From positions 332,445,875-332,509,874 of the forward strand of contig JAVHZZ010000003.1 of NCBI GenBank assembly GCA_036250195.1: a DNA stretch of 64,000 bases, given 5' to 3'. A program made the position numbers and the translations under genes. Below are positions 34,101-47,599 of the stretch, piece after piece. Numbering within the stretch: the first letter of the stretch is position 1; each line of letters starts with the position of its first letter. Source of the stretch: Mixophyes australis. Lineage: Eukaryota; Chordata; Amphibia; Anura; Limnodynastidae. A model generated the notes under the pieces. The model searched no databases and was not told the DNA's origin. It saw only the letters and a program-made list of their open reading frames with translations.

Positions 34101-34666
34101 CGCTGAACACCTTTAGTAACAGCAGAAGGTATAACCAACAGGGGACAGGTCTGGTGGGTTCAGATTTAGGATTGGTTAATGTTAGGACTATTTCAGGGTT
34201 AGACATATGTCAGATTTTTGTTCTTTTTCAGAAGATCTCACTGAAAAAACTTTAAAGAGAAAACTCATCCCTTTAAACAAGGAGTCACTTGATAGGATGT
34301 CAATACCTGTCCAGGCTGCTTTACTAGGAAGGGGTTTGTGGGCTACTTACTAATACATATGGTGTTTTCTGTTTGTCTTACTAGGAAATGGATTATGTGT
34401 CCTTTAAGTCCTTACAATAATATTATTAGCAATTATCAGTATTTATTAAGTGCTATCTCATCATCAGCTATTTCTATAACATCATACGGCTTTCATTTAG
34501 TTCAGATCAAGTACACACACTGTATTCCATGAGTGAGCAAATTAGCACCTAATCATAATGACTAGTTAATGTAATTAGTACATTCTACATCTAGACCCTT
34601 CAGTACTCCAACATATCAAAGCAATGCCCTGTGTAGTTCATCAATACAGAGGTGTCATGTACTTAC

Positions 34667-34729
34667 TGGTCTCCTCGCTGATCTCTTTATTGTCGTCATT
34701 TTTATCATCCTTCTCGTCATCACTGCCAT
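34667..34729 (-). CDS. macrod2: macrod2 tail exon (63 nt), Asp/Glu/Lys-rich
   Basis: The donor on the minus strand is a strong GTAAGTAC after GAGACCA. The acceptor chosen is AACAAAG at 34730, about 20 bases after a T-rich tract and with no AG between. It is the only nearby site that keeps the frame: the upstream exon ends in phase 1 and this one starts with two bases completing GAT. It reads DGSDDEKDDKNDD, then NKEISEET, and ends in phase 1. This corresponds to the acidic segment right after the macrodomain in MACROD2. The acceptor is weaker than those of the other exons, so the start could be off by a few codons. Confidence 0.7.
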
Positions 34730-35090
34730 CTTTGTTTTCATCATCATATGAAAAACAGAAGCAAAACACAAAATCCATGACCAAAATGAAGGCATTAACA
34801 CAGGGTAACGTTTTATTTAAATGTCCAGAAACACGGTACATGACTACTGGCCCTTAACATGGATGCAATTCATTATATCCACACCTCCCCATTACCTGAC
34901 CAGAGATATGATCATAACACCATAGTAGTTTTTAAACACTAACACTAACTTTTACTATATATCTCATAAAGATGAATATTTTCAATTAATTTTTAGTATA
35001 TAGAAAAAGAAAAGTGCAGCAAGAATAAACTTCCCAGGTCAAATCTATGAAAGCTGAGACCGTCTCTGCAAGTTAGAGGTAGCCTTATGC

Positions 35091-35363
35091 CCTTTAATCA
35101 TACTTGCCAACTCTCCAGGAATGTCCAGGAGACTCCTGCATTTCGCGTGAGTCTCACGGACTCCCGGGAGAGTGTGGCAATCTCCTGGATCTGCCCACTT
35201 CCGAGTGAAGTGGGCAGAATTAGGTCCAAAACGCACCGATTCACCGGGAATTTGGCCCCGCCCCCTGCTGTAAAATGACGCGCTTGCGTCATTACGTCAC
35301 GCCCACCTGACCTGACAGGCTCCCGGAAGTCAACTTTAGAAAGTTGGCAAGTATGCCTTTAAT
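35091..35363. mobile_element. CATACTTGCC-type MITE with 8-bp duplication CCTTTAAT
   Basis: The element (35099-35355, 257 bp) begins CATACTTGCCAACTCTCC and ends AGTTGGCAAGTATG. It is flanked on both sides by CCTTTAAT (35091-35098 and 35356-35363), an exact 8-bp target duplication as in hAT elements. The interior repeats GGAGACTCxxGC-type blocks in both orientations. Confidence 0.92.
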
Positions 35364-37463
35364 GTTAAACTGAAATCACACTGACTCATTACTTCTTCTG
35401 ACAACTGTACATAACATGTAACTTCATTTCACATAGAGAGGTGGATCAAACTCTGTGCTGTTGGAGGACTCTCTGTGGTTCTCTGCTAACCTCCATTCAC
35501 CTCCTCATATCATGCAGTGCCCCTGTCACATGCAGCCCTATTCTGGCTTACACAATCACACAGGTGGACCGGTCACTGCCTCCCATGTGAATAGCGCTCT
35601 GAAATACCCTGCATTGATTTACATGAACGTGAAGTTTGAACAAAAGGGGCATCGATAACAATGCTGCCTGTTTGGATCAAGCAAGCGGTAAGAGAAGAGA
35701 AGATCAGAGAGCTGGACCACTGAAGTCTATAGGAAGACCCATCGGGGGATGTGGATTTGAAAGCAGCCGACACTGGTAGAAGATATAGCGGCACGGCAGG
35801 CCTGTATGTTAGACTGCATACACACTCTGCCTGCCATGAAAAATGATTTTACAACTACTCCACTAGAGAGTGTATTAAATTAATCAAATAAAATTTATAG
35901 AAATAGACAAAGATGGAGAGTTTCTTTGCCTTGGTTTTTAATTGCAATCCTTCACTGTTCTAAAAGTTATCTCCAGCCACTCAGTATCCTTCTTACTACA
36001 ATGGATGCAACATATAGAAACATGTAATGCTATTATTTTATAATGCTGCAGCATATAAATACAGTTTGTGCTGTTGAAATCTGTTCCCGTGATATTTCTA
36101 AGCAATTTATATTTTGAAAAGTTATCTGAAGACTGCAACATATATATATATATATTTATTCGGGTCTAATTGTATTTGCTCTGGCAGGTTGCTATGCTTT
36201 AATATGCATAGCAACCGGCCACTAGCATGTAATCAGATTATACTGTCAAAGGAATTATTTGGAAAATCAAGTATAATTTTTACCTGTGTTGTGCTGTCAC
36301 AACTGATGGACACAATGAGTTACCACTACAAATATTACTTTCACAAAAGACTGTGTATAAACCACCAGTTAATTGCTTTATTCTTCTAGTATAAAAAAAC
36401 CCTCCTCCCTAGAAAAAGAAAAGTGATAATACCAAAACTTTTTAAAACAAAGTTGAAAACTTTTTTTTATTAATGACATTGCCTTTGTTATTAGAGATTG
36501 AATTTCTCATTACTAATACATTTAGCTTCCCTACTCAACCACTACCACATATAGACAAAAGAAATCTGACATAATTATTTTGTGATTTCAGGTGAAACTT
36601 TCAATTGCTGTTAATGGGAATACTTACTGGAGTGTATAGTATGCAATATATAAGCGGAATAATATTGGTTTTGATACCTGATATACTTTCACATTGTGAA
36701 GCTTCAAATGAATAAATTAATGCAACATTCATTTATTACATAATATGACATAAGTGCTTATAAAACGAGCCGCGCAGGAAAACATGTTGAATTAAATATA
36801 ACACTCAAAGCAATGTCCTTGCATACAAATAATGCAAAGGTAATTCAATAGACTGTTGAGTGTTCTGAGTACATTTAATAACTATCAGCTTCTCTGAGCA
36901 AGAATTTCTTTAGGTGACAGAAGACAAATGTAACCTATTTACCCTGTGCTCTGAAGAGAGACGCCTTCATTTAAATCTTCTTCCTGCCATTTAACGAGGC
37001 ATTTTAAAATAAACTGCAGTCTAATTTACTGGAGAGGTGTGAAGTTTAAAAAAATAAATGGGTTATTTTCTAGTTAAGAAAATCCTCTCATCTGATTATA
37101 CACAAAAGATGAAAATGATGCAGTAATAACATGGAATTATTGTTACAAATGGAGCAGAATGTATTGTAGTTCTTTCAAATCTCTAAATAGTTTAGCTGTG
37201 AATAGTTTGGAATGTTCATGCAAAAGAAATCTGTTATGGGGCATCATTTACTGAATCTGTTAATAGAAACAGTAACTTGATGTTATGCGAAAGCATCTCT
37301 CAATTCACTTGTATGTACATGTACTGTACAGATGAAGTCTATTCTATTTAGGACCAGTTATATAGATCAGTAAAATACTTTTCCAGTTAAAGCCTGGGAA
37401 TGATGTGACAACAGCATATTGTGCTGTACAGGGAAATGCCCTATCAGTACTATATATGTTAAT

Positions 37464-37883
37464 GTACGGTGGTGAAGTGGTCAGCATTGCTGCCTCACAG
37501 CACTGAGGCCATGAATTTGATTCCAACCAGGACACTATCAATGTGGAGTTTGCATGTTCTTCCCGTGTTTGTCTGCGTTTAGTCCAGCATTTTGCTCTTA
37601 CCGTCCAAAATCATTCTGGTAGGTTCACTGGCTCCTTAGGCATATAACACTAGTGTGTTTGTGTGGTAGATAATTTAGTCCATAAGCTCCACTGGGGCAG
37701 AAACTAATGTGAGTGATCCATTAGCTTCAGACAAAATGGACCCTAGTGTATGTGTTTGTGGGGTAGAGAATTTAGTCATTTAGCTCAAATAAGGGCAGAA
37801 CGAACTTGATGTGAATGATTCAAAATTCCTTGGAAAGCACTTTGTAATATTGCGGCACTATACCAAGAAACAATAAAAAGAAG
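37464..37883 (+). mobile_element. Diverged SINE copy with duplicated tail
   Basis: The A-box-like GGTGAAGTGGTCAGCA and the body GTGTTTGTCTGCGTTTAGTCC are recognisable but decayed. The tail occurs twice: TTGTGTGGTAGATAATTTAGTC at about 37659 and TTGTGGGGTAGAGAATTTAGTC at about 37757. This suggests a tandem tail duplication or two overlapping insertions. Confidence 0.65.
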
Positions 37884-40800
37884 AAGAAAAGTAAACCGAG
37901 AGCTGCTAATGTGTAAATTGAGTCATATCAAAATCGGACAAATGGAAGTTTAGACAAATTACCTCACAATTGCAGATGGGGCTTATCCAATCATAAGAGT
38001 GAGATAAAAGATATGGGCGTATCCTCCGCCTTAGCAGAACAAATGGCTGCTATGGGAGATGGTGTGTGGATCCACTCTGGAGGTCCCTGCTGTGTTCATC
38101 TGGGCATATACAGGGCCGGCACATGCACAGTGGAACCCCGGTAGTGTTATTATCATCTTTTATTTATAAAACCCCAACATATTAAGCAGCATTGAGGGGA
38201 TCAATAGTACAGGGAAAGCTGATTGTATTACCTTTTAACATCACAAAATAATTAACCAAATTAATTCATATTGTAGATTATGGTGTATGATTTCATAAAC
38301 TTAAGCTAAATACAATATTTTAATTATAACTCTTTGATGGCCCATGTAGCTGGACATGGCAGTGAGCCCTGCATGACCCAGTACGGTTATACTGTCATTG
38401 TATAGGGAAGTAAGGGTATCCGGGGAGTAGAGAGGGAGACGACAGCCATCAATCCATCCAATGGTTCTATGGGGATGACAACCACTGGGCTGCATAGATT
38501 GCAGAGTCTGCAGCAAATGTGGTCACCACTGGATCCTGACTAAGGAAATATTGGTAATAATAATAAAATGTACTATAGTGTATAAAGGGAAGTGAGTGGT
38601 TTCCTAATGATAGAAAGCTCATAATAAAAGAGCAAGTAAACCCACTATTTGATAGTAACATATAGCAAACACTGTGCCTTACTGAGCTGAATAATGTATA
38701 TGAAATAAGTGGAATGTTTCTATATAAATATGCGCACTATGCTCTCTGCCCTTCCTACAGAAGGTTGCCATGGTAACAGGGCGGAGATTCTCTAACACAG
38801 AGGTTTGAATAGTAGCTCAGTAAACTTGCAGAACTGCACTGTGTGGATTGGTTCATTCATACACATGGGCAAGACACATCCAGCCATGGACTGGTTGAAC
38901 ATGCTGGCAAAGTGCAAGTTACTTTGAACTGAAAATCCGGCCACATTTTATTGCACACGTACAGTGTGACAAAGTCACACTAAATCAGGGTCATGGTGGG
39001 AAATTTCACCTAGTTGTTTTCTACTAAAGATGAAAACTTTTTGAAACATACTATAAGTAAATATAGATGATTTCTACTTGTACTTCATTTATTACAGGTC
39101 ATTGGAGATGAATTGTCTGGAGAGAATGCAATCTAGCACTTAGTTTCCTTTTAGTGCAGTATTTTGGGTTAGTAGCACAGGTAATCAGCTGCACCTGCTA
39201 CAGCCCACTAAACATAAATCATTTATAAACACACAATGGTAAAAGACTGATCCCTCTAGTCTGCCTATTTCACTTATTAATAGTTTAGTCTCGGCATAGG
39301 TCTGTATGTATCCCAAACATGACTGTGGATTATCCACTGCATCTGCTGGATGCTTGCTCCAGATATCTACAACTTTTCCTAATACTCCTGTATTTTCCTT
39401 CTACCAGTTATAGAGATCATCCCCTGATTTGTAAAACACTGCTCTCTAATAGAGTGTATCTAGCACTTACGTGTACCACAATATCTCCAACCTTGTGGGG
39501 CCAGAAGTATGCAGTCCTCTGTCTACGGCCGACCCCACAACACCAACATCATCAGGTTTGAACCAAGCAGTGCAAAGTTGCTATTCATGCTACTAAGCTC
39601 AGACCTCACACGTCGCATGTGTGACATGCTGATTAGAGAAAGATGTAGACAGAAGACGCAGTAAGTGCTATTTTGTACATTTGACCCTAAAAAAGTACAC
39701 AAAGATGAACACAGCCTTTACATCGCCCTGTCCTTTTTCCTTACAAATCTTCCCACTTCTGGGTTTGATGTAGATGTGTGATGTTCTATGTCCATTTAAA
39801 AGGAGGTGTGAATAAGAGCACATATAAGATTACATATAAGAGTTTGGTTCACTGATTTCCCTAAGAAAACCTATAAACAGGGCCAAGTTGAGGAGTGGTA
39901 AGAAGCGGCAGCTGCCTTGGGAACAACTACATTTGGGGCCTATGGAATATTAGATGAAGAAACTGTTGTGACAAGTAAAGATAACTCCATGTTTATCCAC
40001 GTCTTGTTACATTTATGTCAAGTAATTCCAGCACACAGAATCAAACAGTATACTCTCCAGAGTAAATTAGGGGTATTACAGGTGCTTTCATATTGTTTTG
40101 GACACAACCTAAGACAACCATGACATGGAGTTTACTTTTTGTCTTTTAAAGCCATTCCTTGCTCTATTTCTTAGTGTAAATTGCCTAGCATTATATCAAC
40201 CAATGTCTACTATTTCTATCAATCAACATGCATCAAAAATGTACATTATAGAAACATAATTATTTCCAGATAGAGATTTCAAGTGACACAGTTTGGCCCT
40301 GGAAACTGGAACACATGACCGATCTACAGATTGTTTTCTGTGAGCTCCTGGTGGAACAACCAAGACTGCTGTACCTCTGTATACATTGTAATACAGCCCA
40401 TCAGTTGTAAATTATAGGTACTGTATCTGGATAATATGAAACGGTTTCAAGCCTGACAGTAAACATTTATGGCATCTGGAAATACTTTTTATTAAGCTGG
40501 GTGCTTTATCCTAAATTCAGATCCTACTAAGCGCAATCTAAAGACATGTAAAGTATTTTGAGCATGTGTGTAATCATAATCAACAATAAATAACACGTAA
40601 TCAGTTACATATCCCACTCAGGCAGTGACATCGTCTTTGTAGAAAATTGTGTCTCTGCTTGTGTGGCTTAGAGGTACATGAAGGGGAAAATGGTCTGTGA
40701 CTGCTAAATTGTTGTTGAACCAAGTGACGATAAATACTTTTTGAAAGACTTGAAGGGAAATTTAGTGAAATACCCATTTTCCATTATCTGGAAAACACAG

Positions 40801-41347
40801 TCCTGTAAGGTTTAAATGCAGAACAGAAAAGATGGGTGATCGTTTAAATTAAAGCTACTTTATCTTATACAATATAAAGGTATCAACATTGCGTCAGACA
40901 TGCTTAGCCCTGGTCCTGGCCAGGCTGGAATATTCAGACTCACACAGTCATTTACTTTGTAGTTTGTTCCGTGCTGACTAAACATATTATTCCATTACTA
41001 CATGTAGAACAGCTCTGTACAGGAGTGGGTTGGCAGACTGGATACTGGATAATATATACATCTCTGATCTTTATACAGTATATCTAGAAGAGGATGTTTG
41101 CAGGGAGGTGTTGGTTATTTATAATAAAACATATAATTACATAACAGTGCAATGAGTTTCATCAGGGAGCCACAGACATATACACCATATGTCATACATA
41201 CAGTGGTCAAAGTTTATATTTAGGCACACCATACTGCGACTTCTCCTACTGCTTTCATTGTAAGATTATCAAATTCCAGTCACTTAAATTTTCCATACCA
41301 CTACTTCTAAATTTCCACTTTGACCACTGGATACGTACAGTAAATAA

Positions 41348-41550
41348 CTATATATCATACTTGCCTACTTTTGGCAAGTTGTATCCGGGAGAGGGGTATG
41401 TCTAGAAGACGGGAGGGGCAGGGCGCAATGAATCGCGTCATATTGGCCCCGCAATTGCGGGATGCGGGAGATTTGCCAGCTCTGTGAGACCGACCCGAAT
41501 TTTGGGAGTCGCCCAGACATTCCGGGAGAGTTGGCAAGTATGATAAATAT
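41348..41550. mobile_element. CATACTTGCC-type MITE, internally shortened
   Basis: The ends CATACTTGCCTACTTTTGGC (41356) and GGGAGAGTTGGCAAGTATG (to 41542) match the family. The element is 187 bp. The flanking 8-mers CTATATAT and ATAAATAT agree only in part, in AT-rich DNA. Confidence 0.78.
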
Positions 41551-41884
41551 ATATAAGTTTTCATAACTAACAGGTTACATAACAAAACATGAATGCCATT
41601 GTCTTACTGTAAATGAGCAGATTTAATTTAAGAGCTCAGGAACAGTGCTAGCCTTAGACTGTGCCCCTACCTCCCTCCGGCTTTGTGAACCCACCCCTGT
41701 TGCTTTTTACCCGAGCAAGCAAGAGGTGGGGTAGCATCCTGTGTGCCTCAAGGTAGAAGCGGTGACATCATAGCCAAGTGCCACACCCCCAGCCAATCAC
41801 AGATATAGAGGATCAGAAACTGGCTACTTCACAGGTAAGAATCTGATGATGGCTCCTTCTCCGTGTCAGCAGCCAGCGCTCCAT

Positions 41885-42004
41885 GTGACATTATGTCATC
41901 CATTCAGTGTTGTACGCACACCCTAACCACTTGGAAACCACCACAGGTGACATTATGTCATCCATTCAGTGTTGTACGCACACCCTAACCACTTGGAAAC
42001 CACC
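41885..42004. repeat. Perfect tandem duplication of 58 bp (period 62)
   Basis: GTGACATTATGTCATCCATT through GGAAACCACC is present at 41885-41942 and again at 41947-42004 with no difference seen. The copies are separated by ACAG. It looks recent. Confidence 0.93.
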
Positions 42005-42713
42005 TAGGTTTCACCTGTATGAACCTGACTACTATGAGGCTCAGATTGCTTCCCATCCTGATTGCTTTTGTTTTGCCTCATCACTTCTCTCACTACAGAG
42101 CTCCATGACCAAAATCCACCACTTCCCATCCGTACTGGTTAATCACTTGCAGAATATGTTTTATTGTTATACACAGTACAGGTGGAATGTGATGATTGAT
42201 GCATATGTAAAGTTTCAAAAGCTAACAGGTTACTCTCAAACAAATACATTACATTGACATGAATAGAACCAACATCTCCCACAGCTGTACCCCTGTATGA
42301 GACAACACGACCTAAAAAGGTAGATGATTATGGATATGTGTTGGTAAGACACCACATTTGCATAACCAGAGGAAACACAGAAGCATATAAAATATGATGG
42401 AAATAATACAAGGACAGAATAATACTGATCATGTGAACTCAAGGGGCAGGTTGCTGCCTCTGAAATTGAGCTGCCTAAGGCCTGTGCCTAGTGCCTACGC
42501 TGACTTTCCCCAAAGCTGTTGAAGGCACAAGCTCACATAAGTAAATAAAACTTTATATTTCTAGCAGAAAATATTTCAAATGAAAATCTGGCCATTTTTA
42601 CACTTATGAGAATATAATCCCTGAGGCAAATCCTGATTTACTGATGTCACATAATCTGATGATGTCGCCAAGAAAACCCATGGCCATGCGTAAGGCATTA
42701 GCTATCATCATCA

Positions 42714-42876
42714 AGGAGTGTGGGAGGAAACCGGAGCACCCGGAGGAAACCCACATAAACACAGGGAGAACATACAAGCTCCACACAGATAAGGCAATGG
42801 TCGGGAATTGAACTCATGACCCCAGCGCTGTGAAGCAGAAGTGCTAACCACTTAGCCACTGTGCTATGCTATGCAA
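42714..42876 (-). mobile_element. SINE 5' half, inverted
   Basis: It is the complement of the tRNA-like head and body (GTGGGAGGAAACCGGAGCAC, GGGAATTGAACTCATGACCCC, GTGCTAACCACTTAGCCACTG). The tail half is missing. Confidence 0.8.
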
Positions 42877-43825
42877 ACAAAGCCAGCTACAATATTGGTA
42901 AGGTAGTATATTGGGAGCAGCAGTAAATAAAGGAAAGAAGGCAGAAATATGAAGTGACAAGAAAAACTGAAGGATGACACAGGGGTGAGCCTAGAGTCAT
43001 TAAAATACAATTGTGTATAATGACAAGGAATGGGACTGGACATTACATCTTCTGGAGATGGATGTTTTGTATCAGCAAAAGCCTGTGTCCTGTTCTAAAA
43101 ACGCAGTGGGTGGGCTACTGACGGCTTTTACCCAGAAGTACCTTTTCATTCTGGATAGTAATTTTCCGCTTTCCCTTACTCTTGTTCTAGTAAGGCTAAC
43201 ATGTTTCAGAAATGATTCGTCATTGTTGGTTGCATGAATACGGTATTCAAGGCAGTTTCAAAGAAGGAGATTAAGAATAAACAAGGTATTATGGATTTGA
43301 CAATGAATCTAACAACTATTTATTATGATCAGCTCAAGTAGACATGTACATTATGGACATATTCGCTTATGTGTCTGAACATCTTTGTGCCATTGTTAGT
43401 AATGACGGAATAATAAATTCATGATTGTAATTGGACATTTTGCTCAATTTTATCTTTTTGCAAGATCCATGAGTGGTAAGATATATATTACAACCTGACA
43501 CTCACTCTACAAATAATTGGTTAAACACACAATCAATGTTCCTGTCTGGCTTTAAAGATTTACAACAGTCTTGTCAATCTCAAAAAGTAAAGGGAGGGTT
43601 GGAGGGTTGGAGTGAAGGGGGTAAAAGGGCAAAAAACCATGGTTAGCTTATAAACTCTCAGTGTGTTCTGATAAAGGTCCTGCCCAGCCTCCCATGTTAC
43701 TCTCACTCTGGCTCATAGCTTCTGCATATCATTGAGAGCGTGACATGCTGCACACACATGTATTTCCATGTATGGAAGAAGGAGCTATCCATTAATGTTT
43801 TTTTTTACATAATTATATTATTATC

Positions 43826-43960
43826 TTTTAATTACAAACAGCACATTACACAGTGCTGCACTTTGAAATGTTCATGATATATACATGAGACGTACAACAT
43901 CAAAAGATAAAGGTAGCTCAGGCCAGCTGAGCTTACAATCTAAGATGTGGGGTACACTTG
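43826..43960. repeat. Fragment of the GCTTACAATCTA repeat family
   Basis: It contains TTACACAGTGCTGCACTTTG and GCTGAGCTTACAATCTAAGA, similar to 8172-8276. Confidence 0.5.
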
Positions 43961-44562
43961 ATACATAAGTGTATAATGGAAATCTTATCTCAAGCTCTAC
44001 AGAACAGTACATAGTAATAGTCACAATAGTGTCTCTAATCATATTTATTTTTAAACTCACCATTCTTTGGGAAAAAAAATTATTTCTTTTTTTACATATT
44101 TTGAGATATTGATATCTTACCTATTATTATTTCTGGAGTCCAAAAACTCAGCATAAGACATTTAAATGAACTTCAAAGAGGGAAGTGGATATTTATGGAG
44201 ATAACAATTGAACACAGAGTCCCTTGTCAACCACAAACTTGATTTATACATATATTTGGAGGCACAGTAGATAGAACATTACCATATAATTTTAGTCGAC
44301 TGGCTTTTGCACCTCCCAGACTCATTCAAATGTACGATAGTGACACATGTAATTTAGACAGTTCTGATGTGCCTTCAATCTCTTAATTTACTGAGACGTA
44401 AATAAGGCTCCGAAAAATTTATATTTAAGGGGTAGAAAGGAAAAGTTGAAATTAATTAAAGGGTGAAGTATGACAGCAGGAATGACTTTTAAGTGATGTT
44501 TTTTTTCTTTCCACAATACAAATTCTATCTTGATCTACAATACTTAAAAATGACGATAAGGG

Positions 44563-44676
44563 CAGGCGCGGGCTGGCAGGTTTCGGCCCGTGGGGCGCAC
44601 AGGCGGCTGCATCACGTGACACGCGATGCGGCCACCTGTGCGCTGACGCGGCCACATCGGATGCGGCCGCCGGTAC
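44563..44676. mobile_element. Truncated GC-rich hAT-type MITE
   Basis: It starts CAGGCGCGGGCTGGC and shares GGCGGCxGCATCACG and CGATGCGGCC blocks with the complete element at 61759-61939. The right terminus is missing. Confidence 0.6.
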
Positions 44677-45752
44677 TATTAAGAAAATTTTTTTTCTACA
44701 TTTTCATCCACGGGGAGAAATGGGGGGAGGTGCACCCACCATACGTCTGTGTCTAGTTATGAAGGTTGGTAGACGCTCCAGAACAGGAGTGGGGTAGTAA
44801 CAGTACAAATGTCACATCAATCTAACACCACTTTATTAACCTAATTTATCTCTAAATGTATTATTGAGAGTGAGGGAACATAAGTACTGTCTTAAATACA
44901 TGTGTCAGAAGCTATTTATTACATTTAAAGTACGCCTAGAAATTGACGATGCAAGTACACTCAAACATAAGTATAAGGAGAGGACCTGGTACCGAAATCT
45001 CGACCTTAGCAGAGAATTCCAGTCCTTTGGCATGGGGCAGAAGGTTGGGTGCATGCCTGCAAACATCCCTGTAAATGAGCCATCTCCATCTTTAAGAGTT
45101 TTAAATGCCAACATTTTACTTTTAGCAAAGAATGATACAATATTTTTTCACATCATAGATGTATATTTAATATTATCGTAGAAAAACCACCCAGACCATT
45201 TACTTGTTTTGTGAAAGAACGTTCTGGGATAAACCTATGTTTATCCTAGAAACTAAATTAATTTACTGTTCAATTTCAAATTAGATCCACTGCGTGTTTC
45301 AATAAGGCATCAATCAGGTATCTTTTTCAATTTAAAATACATAAACTGCTTTTGACAATCTGTGTGCTCCAGATTTAACAAACTCTTCTTGTCAATCAGG
45401 TTTAGAGACCATGAGACAATCACTTTGTCTTGAAACATTTCATTTATGTCTGAAAGAAGCTTTATTGATGTTAAATTAAGAGGTAAAGTCAAACAATTGA
45501 TCATATACAATGTTAATAAGCACATTTTGACTAGTACATCTCTGTTGGCGGCATTGAATGCTATTTGCTTGCTAATTTATATTCTTTTTTTCCTTTTGTT
45601 TGTTCACTTTTGTTCTTTACAACCGCAAATTCTGATTACAGTTCACACTATAATGCAACAATCATCTGGTCTCGCCCACACTGGGCTTGCTTAACTCCAG
45701 TCTCGAGGCAGAATTCCTCAGATAGACCCAATCAAGCATATAAAGCATATAA

Positions 45753-45930
45753 TGAGGTATATTTCCTAAACTGCAGGTTTGGAAAGGTGGAGATGTTGCC
45801 TATAGCAACCAATCAGATTCATGCTGTCATTTTGTAGAATGTACTAGATAAATGATAACTGGAATTTGATTGGTTGCTATAGGCAACATCTCCACTTTTT
45901 CAAACCCGCAGATTAGTAAATATATCTCCA
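45753..45930. mobile_element. Palindromic MITE (GTGGAGATGTTGCCTATAGCAACC arms)
   Basis: The left arm carries AAAGGTGGAGATGTTGCC and TATAGCAACCAATCAGATTC. The right arm carries GATTGGTTGCTATAGGCAAC and ATCTCCACTTTTTCAAACCC, the inverted copy. The ends are GAGGTATATTT and AAATATATCTC. It is about 178 bp and non-coding. Confidence 0.82.
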
Positions 45931-45954
45931 ACTGTGTAACAGATAAGGGTGTGC

Positions 45955-46764
45955 ACCGGGCACTTTTAGTGTTTTGGGTTTTGGGTTCTGATTAGCTTGA
46001 GGTTTTGGGTTCTGATTTGTTTTGGCAAAACACCTGACGAAAGGTTTTGGTTCTGATTTAGGGTTTTGGGTTCTGATTTATTTTTAAAAAAGCATAAAAA
46101 GTGCTAAAATCTAGTTTTTTGTTTGTTTTTCACTCCTACGCTATTATTAACCTCAATAACATTCAATAACAATCATTTCCACTAATTTCCAGTGTATTTG
46201 GAACACCTCACACCTCACAATATTGTTTTTAGTCCAAAATGTTGGACCGAGGTAGCTTTCTGGACTGCGTAGTGGAGTGTCCCGGTACCCATTTTGGTAC
46301 CGGGGCCACAATAAAAAAACCTTAGCTGGTCTCAATTCCACTGCACAGCTATCTGGACTGCGTAGTGTAGTGTCCCCGGTACCTAATTTGGTACCGGGGC
46401 CACAATAAAAAAACCTTAACTGGTCTCAATTCCACTGCACAGCTATCTGGACTGCGTAGTGTAGTGGCCCCGATACCCAATTTGGTACCGGGGCCACAAT
46501 AAAAAAACCTTAACTGGTCTCAATTACACTCTACAGATGGCTGATCCTCTGCAGCATATACAGGGTGTAACGCGTCAATACCTCTTGTTTTTGACGATGA
46601 CAGGTCATTTTAATTCATTTTGAATTTGGCCCCAACATTGAATGTAGTTTAATATCTGATACGCATCTATCTGGACTGCGTAGTGGAGTGGCCCCGGTAC
46701 CCAATTTGGTACCGGGGCCACAATATAAAACCCTCAACTGGTCTGAATACCACTGCACAGATGG
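45955..46764. repeat. Satellite-like block: GGGTTTTGG stretch plus four 93/94-bp units
   Basis: The left part (45955-46090) repeats GGTTTTGGGTTCTGATT five times. From 46260 a unit starting CTGGACTGCGTAGTG recurs at 46353 and 46447, and again at 46671 after a 126-bp spacer. Each unit carries an inverted repeat around GGTACC; in the last it is a perfect 14-bp stem (46688-46701 with 46708-46721) and a 6-base loop. The units differ by only a few bases. Confidence 0.85.
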
Positions 46765-46850
46765 CGGACACCGGATACACGTCTAACACCAACATAGCAG
46801 TTAAGACCGCAGTTATTTTTTTTTGGAATTACAAAAAAAAACAAACCATA

Positions 46851-46935
46851 GCAATAGAAATGGCAGTTCCTCTTTTTTGGAAATACAGAAAGAAAGAAAG
46901 TAGTAATAGAAATGGCAGTTCCTCTTTTTGGGAAC
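46851..46935. repeat. Tandem duplication, 52-bp period
   Basis: AATAGAAATGGCAGTTCCTC begins at 46853 and 46905. A weaker third copy (GCAGTTATTTTTTTTTGGAA) precedes them at 46808. Confidence 0.75.
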
Positions 46936-47599
46936 TTAACAAGAATTAGAGCTTTTTTTTTATTAAGAAATGATGAGTCTCTCTATTAGAGTGTAATGCC
47001 CCTTAATACTCCTTTAAATAAAATAGTACATATTCTAGGAGACCCTGTTTATATATTTAAATTGGTTCTGCAAAAATATGCATGATGATCACTGTACAGA
47101 GATCTGTAATAAAGCAGCGATTAAAGTGGCCTGATTAAAGGTCATGTAAGATCTTAAAGCACTCACAATTATATAGATACTGTATTCTCGTTAAAGACGC
47201 TGCCTAACGTGTATAAAAGTTGGCACTTATATTGCGCTTGCTTCACTGGGTGATGTGAGCAAGCGGAGTGTGTTAATATGTAGAGACCCTATCTAAACAT
47301 TAATATGATAGAACAAATAGCAGCGCTGTATATGTTGTGTGTAGGTAAGGTAGGGATCTCAAATACCATGACACTCTGTTTAGCCTAATCCCTGACAATG
47401 TAATATCACGGAATAGCCTATTTGATTATCAAGGCCAATGCCTAGCTTCTGCTAAATCATACAGAGTATGCAGCGCACGTCTAACACCAACATAGCTGTG
47501 CCGGTGACATGGCCTGCAGGAATATCTCTGATGGAGATAGAACTAGGCCCCAAAGAGCACATAATGCCAAAAAAAGAGTTGCAACATGGTATTGTCCTT

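Larger units (their letters stand above)
18530..34666 (-). other. macrod2: macrod2 intron (16,137 bp)
   Basis: The intron lies between the donor of exon 34667-34729 and the acceptor of exon 18491-18529. It is packed with repeats, listed separately. Stretches 18530-19400, 20100-24149, 24621-26998, 27278-28439, 29541-30388, 30911-31833 and 34101-34666 hold no gene or complete element that I can recognise. A missed short tail exon in it cannot be excluded. Confidence 0.6.

Noticed and set aside
36943..36983. Acidic exon-like segment on the minus strand (EEDLNEGVSLQST)
   Set aside because: It has AG and GT borders and an acidic start, but no good pyrimidine tract, and its phases do not fit between the exons at 55997 and 34729.
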